A stretch of 12,554 bases of DNA. Origin: JAQVUB01 sp033809415 (lineage in GTDB: Bacteria > Verrucomicrobiota > Lentisphaeria > Oligosphaerales > Oligosphaeraceae). Position 1 is the stretch's first letter. Every line of letters begins with the position of its first letter. Below are positions 7,883 to 12,554 of this stretch, in pieces. A program made the position numbers and the translations under genes. The DNA lies in assembly GCA_033809415.1 (NCBI GenBank), contig JAPXLT010000122.1, forward strand, positions 1-12,554. Direction: 5' to 3'. Under the pieces are notes generated by a model that did no database searches, was not told where the DNA came from, and saw only the letters and a program-made list of their open reading frames with translations.

Positions 7883-8153
7883 GGCACCATGAGTAACCCC
7901 AGGTGAAGCGAAGCGGAACCTGGGGCATGGGGCATCCCGCCACCACCAAAGCCTCGGAGAGGCGGCACATGAACCGGCGCCAACAATGCGTACTGGAAGC
8001 AATGGGAAAACGTTGGCTTGCGCGTCTTCATTTGCCGCCGCACATCCAAGTTGCGACAGCGCCGCCTCGATGCGGCGTAATGGTTTTGGGTGGGTTCCGA
8101 CCCTAGGTTCCGCAGTGCTCCGCACAGCTTCACCTGGGGTTACTCATGGTGCC
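7883..8153. repeat. 271-bp segment bounded by perfect 27-bp inverted repeats
   Basis: Bases 7883-7909 (starting GGCACCATGAGTAACC) are the exact reverse complement of 8127-8153. Homology continues inward: GCGGAACCT at 7913-7921 is matched inversely by AGGTTCCGC at 8105-8113. Each end can fold on itself. On the left, CCCCAGGT (7897-7904) pairs with ACCTGGGG (7918-7925). On the right, the equivalent helix carries an extra hairpin GTGC-TCC-GCAC (8116-8126). Inside is another hairpin CGCCGC-CTCGAT-GCGGCG near 8060-8080. No coding sequence in the segment is convincing, so it is not an IS with a transposase. Confidence 0.75.
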
Positions 8154-8238
8154 GTCTCTCCGAGACTGGAGAAGCTTGACCGCAAGCCGCATGAAAAGGC
8201 TCGAGGCGGACTGACGTCTGCAACCCCCATGGGCGAAT

Positions 8239-8303
8239 GATCGATCAGGTCAAAATTCAAAAAGTTTCTCAGAAATGAGAAAGAGATTCAAGGCCAGCAA
8301 CTT
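8239..8303 (+). repeat. Interspersed repeat family D, copy 1, with hairpin
   Basis: This contains TGATCGATCAG (8239-8249), then AAAAGTTTCTCAGAAATGAG and AAAGAGATTCAAGG, ending near CAGCAACTT. It aligns closely with 12355-12412. TTTCTCA (8265-8271) and TGAGAAA (8276-8282) form a 7-bp stem closing a GAAA loop. In the second copy the stem is TTCTCA/TGAGAA with an AAAA loop. Confidence 0.65.
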
Positions 8304-8362
8304 GCGAATCTGTTTTTTTTGAAAATCTTTCACAAAAAACAAGATTCTGGGCGATAGTAGTA

Positions 8363-8411
8363 CGAAAATTTTTTATGGGGGTTGCTGCTTTGACGGATGA
8401 GCCTGCTCTGG
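8363..8411 (+). repeat. Partial extra copy of repeat C
   Basis: CGAAAATTTT followed by GGGTTGCTGCTTTGACGG and ATGAGCCTGCTCTG matches 7770-7815 with few changes. It lacks the flanking parts of the full repeat C, so it is a fragment. It is followed directly by the 8-bp tandem array. Confidence 0.65.
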
Positions 8412-8422
8412 AGATGCCGCCA

Positions 8423-8454
8423 CTCCGTGTCTCCGTGCCTCCGTGCCTCCGTGA
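8423..8454 (+). repeat. 8-bp tandem repeat CTCCGTGN, four units
   Basis: Four head-to-tail units are CTCCGTGT, CTCCGTGC, CTCCGTGC and CTCCGTGA. On the other strand this reads as repeated CACGGAG. It is intergenic, and no function is visible. Confidence 0.85.
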
Positions 8455-8498
8455 GAAAAATGAAGATTTTGAGGGGAAGTAGTACTGAAGACGCCCTT

Positions 8499-8517
8499 GT
8501 TCACCAACATGGTGAAC
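8499..8517. promoter_or_regulatory. Perfect 8-bp inverted repeat upstream of the amidohydrolase
   Basis: GTTCACCA (8499-8506) and TGGTGAAC (8510-8517) are perfect inverted arms around ACA. As RNA it can extend by two U.G pairs. It lies 96 bp upstream of the amidohydrolase start. A regulator operator is possible, but no adjacent regulator gene supports that. Confidence 0.4.
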
Positions 8518-8550
8518 GGAATGAGATTCATAAAGCCTTGAAAACAAAGG

Positions 8551-8594
8551 AATTAGGGTAAAAGGTCGGTTTTGGATGCTTTTTTTTAGGTTAA
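8551..8594 (+). repeat. Interspersed repeat family R1, copy 2
   Basis: This aligns with 89-131, sharing AATTAGG, TAAAAGG, TCGG, TGC and the T8 AGGTTAA end. It stops 18 bp before the amidohydrolase ATG and may supply part of its leader or promoter. A ribosome site AAGGA (8601-8605) lies just after the repeat. Confidence 0.6.
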
Positions 8595-8612
8595 CCGAAA
8601 AAGGAAACGCTT

Positions 8613-9485
8613 ATGTTTATTGACATTCATGTGCATTTTCGTAGTACGCCGGGCTTCCCGCGTTGGGGTAAACCGGCTTATGCGACGCCGGAGCAGCTTT
8701 TGGAGCGTTATGCCGCTATCAAAGTAGAACGAGCCGTAGTTTTACCTGGCGTAAATCCGGAATGTTCGTATGCGCCGCAATCCAATGAGGAAGTGCTGGC
8801 AGTGGCACAAAAACATCCCTTGTTCATACCCTTTTGCAATGTAGACCCGCGCGCCTTGACTAATAGCATCGGTGCGCCGTTCCATGATATCTTCAGTTTC
8901 TATAAGGATCGGGGCTGCAAAGGAATTGGCGAGGTTTGCGCCAACTTGCATTTCCTCGACCCGCTGGTGCAGAATATGTTCAAGGGTGCCGAGTCCGCCG
9001 GGCTTCCGCTGACTTTTCATATTGCCCCAAGTATCGGGGAAAGTTACGGCCTTTTCGATCATGCAGGGCTGATTCAGCTGGAAACTTGCTTGCAGCGCTT
9101 TCCAAACCTGAAGTTTTTCGGACACTCCCAGGCATTTTGGACCGAAATGGCACCACTGAAGCATTTTTCGGATCGTTGGGGCTATCCTAAATATGCCATC
9201 GAGGAGGAGGGCAGGGTGCCGCAGTTGATGCGCAAGTATGGCAATCTCTATGGCGACCTTTCTGCCGGCAGCGGCTGCAACGCCTTGACTAGGGACAGAG
9301 CCTATAGCATCAAGTTCCTCAATGAATTCCAGGACAGACTCTTTTTCGGCACCGATATCTGCGCTCCGGACACACCTACGCCGCTGGTGGACTATCTGCT
9401 CGAACTGCGCAATAACGCCGAGATTTCCGACACCGTCTTCCAAAAGATTGCCCGGGAAAACGCGATGCGCGTGCTGCAATTATAA
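8613..9485 (+). CDS. Amidohydrolase-2 family metal-dependent hydrolase
   Basis: This 290-residue cytoplasmic protein (no signal peptide) has the TIM-barrel amidohydrolase layout. It shows a metal-binding H-x-H at DIHVHF (H6, H8), conserved KGIGEV (103-108) on strand 3, FHIAP with H136, FGHSQAFW with H171, and FFGTDIC with D248. These fit the HxH/H/H/D ligand set of the amidohydrolase 2 family (decarboxylases, lactonases and related hydrolases). The length is typical and the protein appears intact. ATG 8613 follows AAGGA (8601-8605) by seven bases. It stands alone between two repeat-filled spacers. The substrate cannot be read from the sequence; proximity to glycan-degrading genes suggests, without proof, a sugar-acid or lactone. 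Confidence 0.85.
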   Translation: MFIDIHVHFRSTPGFPRWGKPAYATPEQLLERYAAIKVERAVVLPGVNPECSYAPQSNEEVLAVAQKHPLFIPFCNVDPRALTNSIGAPFHDIFSFYKDRGCKGIGEVCANLHFLDPLVQNMFKGAESAGLPLTFHIAPSIGESYGLFDHAGLIQLETCLQRFPNLKFFGHSQAFWTEMAPLKHFSDRWGYPKYAIEEEGRVPQLMRKYGNLYGDLSAGSGCNALTRDRAYSIKFLNEFQDRLFFGTDICAPDTPTPLVDYLLELRNNAEISDTVFQKIARENAMRVLQL

Positions 9486-9498
9486 AAATACTTGATTG

Positions 9499-9512
9499 TT
9501 AACCACGAACCA
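9499..9512 (+). repeat. Truncated copy of repeat A
   Basis: TTAACCACGAACCA matches the core of repeat A (1775 and 7690 regions), 14 bp after the amidohydrolase stop. As with the longer copies, it lies directly downstream of a gene. Confidence 0.45.
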
Positions 9513-9522
9513 TGCTTTGAAG

Positions 9523-9743
9523 ATGGTAAAGGGTAATGCCTCAGTCTTCTGTAGTACAGGATTCAAGGGAAATGGGGTGCGTAGTGCGTGGTGCGAAGTG
9601 CGTTGGGAACGGGTGCAGGGGTCGCAGGGTTAAAAAGTAGCGCAACCGTCCCGGTTGTGGTGCGGGGGGGGCTTGTCCTGTCCACCACGTCTGACCCGCA
9701 CTACGCACACCGCACTACAGAAGACTGACCCGTTATGGTAAAG
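9523..9743. mobile_element. MITE-like element with inverted ends and 9-bp direct repeats
   Basis: TCAGTCTTCTGTAGT (9541-9555) and ACTACAGAAGACTGA (9714-9728) are perfect 15-bp inverted repeats. A second inverted pair is GTGCGTAGTGCG in the left half (9577-9588) against CGCACTACGCAC in the right half (9698-9709). Flanking the whole is ATGGTAAAG, present at both 9523-9531 and 9735-9743, which looks like a target-site duplication. The element is therefore about 203 bp (9532-9734) and carries no gene. Its right part is homologous to repeat B at 1962-2120. It ends about 50 bp upstream of the heparinase start, so it may supply or disturb that gene's promoter. Confidence 0.6.
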
Positions 9744-9790
9744 CAATGATCTTGTTGTATGGTTTGGGTTTCATACAGATTGGAGTAGGC

Positions 9791-12133
9791 ATGGCGATGA
9801 GAAGGCAAAGGCTTGGAATTTTCGTTTTGAGTTTATTTTTTGCTGGTTGTCTTTCTGCGGCTTTGCCGATAAGGGTGACTCCTATTAATCCGGCGGAGGC
9901 GGTGATCGCGCCTTTCTGGGATGGAACACTTCGTGAAAAGGACAACTGGGATATCCGCACCGGAAAAATTGAAAATGTCTTCGGTTCGGCAAGTATCAAC
10001 TGGTCTTCCAATCATCAGCAGGGCGATGTTGTTTTTGCCATGGAAAGCATCCGTACTTTTTCCTGTGCCAACTATGATACGCTGCTGGTTTTTATGCGGA
10101 TTCCACAGGGTGAGACTTTGAAAATGACCCTGAACACGGATAAAGGGATGCTGGAGAAAACTTGGCTTGGGGAAAGTCCAGTTCGGGATGAATACCTGAT
10201 GCCGCTGGACGGTGCGCAGCAAATCGACCGAATGCTGCTTGAAATCCTGCGTACCGGCACCGGCCAGGGCACCAATGGCGGGATTTTGTGGATTGGACTG
10301 CAAAATTCACAGCGTCTGCCGATGGTTCTCGAACAAATCCGCCAGTTGGCAGCACAACCCTTGGATTTGTTTCTGGCACCAGGCAATCCATCTCCGGCAT
10401 TTAAAAGCAGAACGGGGCTTCTTGGCAAGGATGAACAATTGGCGCTCATTCAGGAGGAATACCAGCAGCTTAAAAAAGCCGCAGGAGGACGGGAGTTGAT
10501 CGACGAAGACATCCGGAATTATGATCCGGCGGCATTGCTGGGAGAGACGCTGCCGTTCGCCAATCAACAGCTTTTTGGCCGCGTGAGAGATGATGGCCGT
10601 TCCTACAAATCCACCCTGGGGTTGGTGCAGAAAGCGCTGATCAGCAAAAATGCCGCCCTGATGCGCATGGCAGTGAAAAATGCGCTGATTTTTGCTTTGA
10701 CGCCAAATTGGGATACGAGTTTTTTGTCCGACTTCCCGGATAGCGGCTGGGAACAGAGGGTCTTTTCCAATGCAGTGGCTGCGGAGGCAGTTGCGGTTGT
10801 ATTGGATTATGCTGACGATCTTCTCAGCCCCGCCGGGAAAAATCTGCTTTTACGGCGTCTTTCTGTGGATGGTCTTGGTCAGACTAATTTCAATATCTGG
10901 AAGCACAGATATCTTTTTGGCAACAATCAGCTTGCCGTTTTCACCCGGGGTAGGATAGCAGCCTATCTGACGCTCGAGCATGCGCATTACTGGAACGGCG
11001 AACGGGTCAAGCCCTATACGGAACTGGCTTTGCAGGAGCTGTATGATTCCATCGATTTGCTGATTCATCCGGATGGCAGCTTTCTGGAAGGACCAGGCTA
11101 TTTTTTCTATACGATAAGCAGTATACAACCGGTATTGCAGATGTATGCCAATGTCAGAAATAAGAATTTACGGGAGATTATTCCGGAAAAGATGAAATTG
11201 CTCGGCGCTTTTGCTGACACCTTGGTTTCTACAGATCGTCGCGGCGGATTGATTCCATTTTCCAGCGGACAGGGGGAGGGGCGCTTTGGCGGCATTAATA
11301 CGATACAGTTTCTTGCGGCCGTTGCGCCGAATAGCCAGTGGACCACGATGTATCATACGCTGTTAAGGGAAAAGTTTGCGGATCGCCTGATAGCTGATCC
11401 GGGGTTCTGGATTTTGCGCAGTCAGATTCCGGAGAATGATCCGCCGTTGAAACCGTTTTCCGAGCTTCCGGTGATGGGTGCCATGTCATCAACGAGGTTT
11501 ATCAACAATTCCGCCGTGAAGATTCTGATGTTGGGCACGAAAGCCAACAGCCACTGCCACCGGCATAATGACAGAGGCAGCTTTGTTCTGGAATTTGATG
11601 GAGATACCTATGCAGCAGACCCCGGTGGGCAGAATTATGCGGACATTGTTGCTAAGGATGTTGTTCGAGCCGATTATCACAACATGCTGGTGCCAATGCA
11701 GCCCCGTGAAAATGAGAAGGAGACGGTAAGCCCTGTCGATATCAGACCCATTGGAAGCGGCGATGCCACCTCTTTCCGTGCTGAGTTTCATCCGGCGCCG
11801 GCATCAAATGGGGATTTTGTGGAATGGAAGCGCGTTATCGAGTCCCCAGTCCCGCAAAAGTTTATTATTACCGACAGCTATCAGACTTCGCCAGCGCACC
11901 GGGGCGTCCGCTTCCTCTGGATCACCCAGTTGCCCTGGAAACAAGCGGATGGCAATACAATTCGCCTCGATGGAGAAAGCAGTTACGCCCTGATTCATTA
12001 TCCGGAAGATGTCCGCTTTTCAGAGGAAAAGCTGCTGGTACGCCGCAAAGAGAATTACACCCGACTTAATTTTGCCAGGGAAGGGGCGTCCGGAACCATA
12101 CGGATGGAAGTGGAACTTTTCCTCAAACCATAA
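9791..12133 (+). CDS. Secreted heparinase II/III-family polysaccharide lyase
   Basis: This is a predicted extracytoplasmic polysaccharide lyase of 780 residues. ATG 9791 is preferred to the upstream ATG at 9746 because GGAG (9782-9785) precedes it and the protein then opens MAMRRQRLGIFVLSLFFAGC. That is a signal peptide with a near-lipobox F-A-G-C20, so it could be a lipoprotein. Residues about 30-190 look like a beta-rich accessory domain. The middle resembles the alpha/alpha toroid, with HPDGSFLEGPGYFFY around Y437. The C-terminal beta domain carries the heparinase II/III hallmark SHCHRHNDRGSFVLEFDG (H588, H590, H592), then YAADPGGQNYAD and ADYHNMLVP with H630-N631. The family cleaves uronate-containing glycans by beta-elimination; the exact substrate is unknown. 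The gene looks complete. Confidence 0.82.
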   Translation: MAMRRQRLGIFVLSLFFAGCLSAALPIRVTPINPAEAVIAPFWDGTLREKDNWDIRTGKIENVFGSASINWSSNHQQGDVVFAMESIRTFSCANYDTLLVFMRIPQGETLKMTLNTDKGMLEKTWLGESPVRDEYLMPLDGAQQIDRMLLEILRTGTGQGTNGGILWIGLQNSQRLPMVLEQIRQLAAQPLDLFLAPGNPSPAFKSRTGLLGKDEQLALIQEEYQQLKKAAGGRELIDEDIRNYDPAALLGETLPFANQQLFGRVRDDGRSYKSTLGLVQKALISKNAALMRMAVKNALIFALTPNWDTSFLSDFPDSGWEQRVFSNAVAAEAVAVVLDYADDLLSPAGKNLLLRRLSVDGLGQTNFNIWKHRYLFGNNQLAVFTRGRIAAYLTLEHAHYWNGERVKPYTELALQELYDSIDLLIHPDGSFLEGPGYFFYTISSIQPVLQMYANVRNKNLREIIPEKMKLLGAFADTLVSTDRRGGLIPFSSGQGEGRFGGINTIQFLAAVAPNSQWTTMYHTLLREKFADRLIADPGFWILRSQIPENDPPLKPFSELPVMGAMSSTRFINNSAVKILMLGTKANSHCHRHNDRGSFVLEFDGDTYAADPGGQNYADIVAKDVVRADYHNMLVPMQPRENEKETVSPVDIRPIGSGDATSFRAEFHPAPASNGDFVEWKRVIESPVPQKFIITDSYQTSPAHRGVRFLWITQLPWKQADGNTIRLDGESSYALIHYPEDVRFSEEKLLVRRKENYTRLNFAREGASGTIRMEVELFLKP

Positions 12134-12190
12134 ACCTAAAAAAACACTTGATTTTTCCCGTTGATCAGCAATCAGAATCTTTTTTTTGTC
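12132..12190 (+). repeat. Interspersed CCTAAAAAAA ... TTGATC ... T8 repeat, copy 2
   Basis: The stretch starts at the heparinase stop: TAAACCTAAAAAAACACTTG, then ATTTTTCCC, GTTGATCAG, and T8 before GTCC. It parallels 1901-1955. No good stem precedes the T-run, so I do not call it a terminator. Confidence 0.45.
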
Positions 12191-12293
12191 CACGGAAAGC
12201 ACGGAAAACTTGCAGGGTTGCTGCTTTGCCGGAAGAGATTGCTTTGGCCGAATTCTTATGTGCCAAGATCGGCTTTACGCAATTGCGTCGGAG
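12186..12293 (+). repeat. Interspersed repeat family C, copy 2
   Basis: This matches 7745-7860: TTGTCCACGGAAAGCACGG, AGGGTTGCTGCTT, AATTCTTATGTGCCAAGATC and the palindrome ACGCAATTGCGT (12277-12288). A hairpin GCCGGC-ATGAA-GCCGGC (12317-12333) follows. The large inverted-repeat insert found after copy 1 is absent here. Confidence 0.7.
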
Positions 12294-12354
12294 GCGATAT
12301 GGAGCGCCGACGGCTCGCCGGCATGAAGCCGGCTTCCCTCTCCCACCACCGAAA

Positions 12355-12412
12355 AGTCAAAAAGTTCAAAAAAATTCTCAAAAATGAGAAAGAGATTCAA
12401 GGTCAGTAACTT
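12355..12412 (+). repeat. Interspersed repeat family D, copy 2
   Basis: GTCAAAAAGTTC, then TTCTCAAAAATGAGAAAGAG and ATTCAAGGTCAG, aligns with 8249-8303. The TTCTCA/TGAGAA stem is kept. It follows repeat C in the same order as at 7745-8303. Confidence 0.65.
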
Positions 12413-12420
12413 CAGAGAAC

Positions 12421-12481
12421 TGAACCTGAGGTTCAAAAAAGCGAGCGTTGTTTTTTCTTCATCTGATTATTGAGCAATAAT
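12421..12481. promoter_or_regulatory. Two palindromes near the window end
   Basis: TGAACC-TGA-GGTTCA (12421-12435) is a perfect 6-bp inverted repeat. ATTATTG-AG-CAATAAT (12466-12481) is a perfect 7-bp inverted repeat. Both lie in AT-rich sequence after the repeat array. They may be operators or leader structures for a gene beyond the window. No coding sequence starts convincingly before 12554. Confidence 0.3.
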
Positions 12482-12554
12482 TTAAGTATGGCAAAAATTT
12501 ATATTGTTGAAATTTGACTTGTGAAAATACAGTGGCACCTTTTAGTCCGAAGGC

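Noticed and set aside
7578..8133. Overlapping minus-strand frames in the 7663-8612 spacer
   Set aside because: They run across several intergenic repeats. One shares PTPSLFVWFVVKK with a frame at 1591-1818 only because both cross repeat A.
8742..9479. Minus-strand open frame (245 codons)
   Set aside because: It is the complete antisense of the amidohydrolase, whose metal ligands are all in the + strand frame.
9746..9790. Upstream start for the heparinase-like gene
   Set aside because: There is no ribosome site there. It partly abuts the mobile element end, and the start at 9791 has GGAG plus an immediate signal peptide.

Overview
The window most resembles a chromosomal segment of a PVC-group bacterium, probably Lentisphaerota (Victivallis/Lentisphaera-like). 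The clues are a pseudopilin with an FTLIELLVVIAIIAILA leader helix and an H-X9-DG C-terminus, large secreted carbohydrate-active proteins, Shine-Dalgarno starts, and gene-poor spacers full of short interspersed repeats. This assignment rests on gene style, not on a phylogenetic marker. Every gene I accept is on the + strand.

Layout: (1) 1-251 is a leader region. It has a 43-bp interspersed repeat (89-131) and an imperfect inverted repeat (136-172) ahead of a type IV toxin-antitoxin pair, abiEi-abiEii (252-872 and 869-1738, overlapping by ATGA). (2) 1739-2256 has no gene and is packed with repeats, including a 7-bp minisatellite and a GC-rich hairpin. (3) 2257-7662 is a probable polysaccharide-utilisation block. 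It holds a frameshifted pseudopilin, a roughly 1090-residue secreted GH123/DUF4091-like glycoside hydrolase, and a secreted CBM9/DOMON-like protein overlapping it by 14 bp. (4) 7663-8612 has no gene and holds a composite array of repeats and inverted repeats. (5) 8613-9485 is a cytoplasmic amidohydrolase-2 family metal-dependent hydrolase. (6) 9486-9790 contains a roughly 200-bp element with inverted ends and a 9-bp flanking direct repeat, which looks like a MITE. (7) 9791-12133 is a secreted or lipoprotein heparinase II/III-family polysaccharide lyase. (8) 12134-12554 again holds the composite repeat array, plus two palindromes near the window end.

The GH123-like enzyme (family activity on N-acetylgalactosaminides) and the heparinase II/III-like lyase (uronate-containing polysaccharides) would fit breakdown of a hexosamine- and uronate-rich glycan such as a glycosaminoglycan or mucin-like polymer. 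This is inference from family membership. The AbiE pair looks like an independent defence or plasticity module. The least explained parts are the intergenic repeats. Several families recur here in more than one copy. Some keep their order. Two copies of one hairpin differ by pairing-preserving substitutions, and one copy carries signs of mobility.
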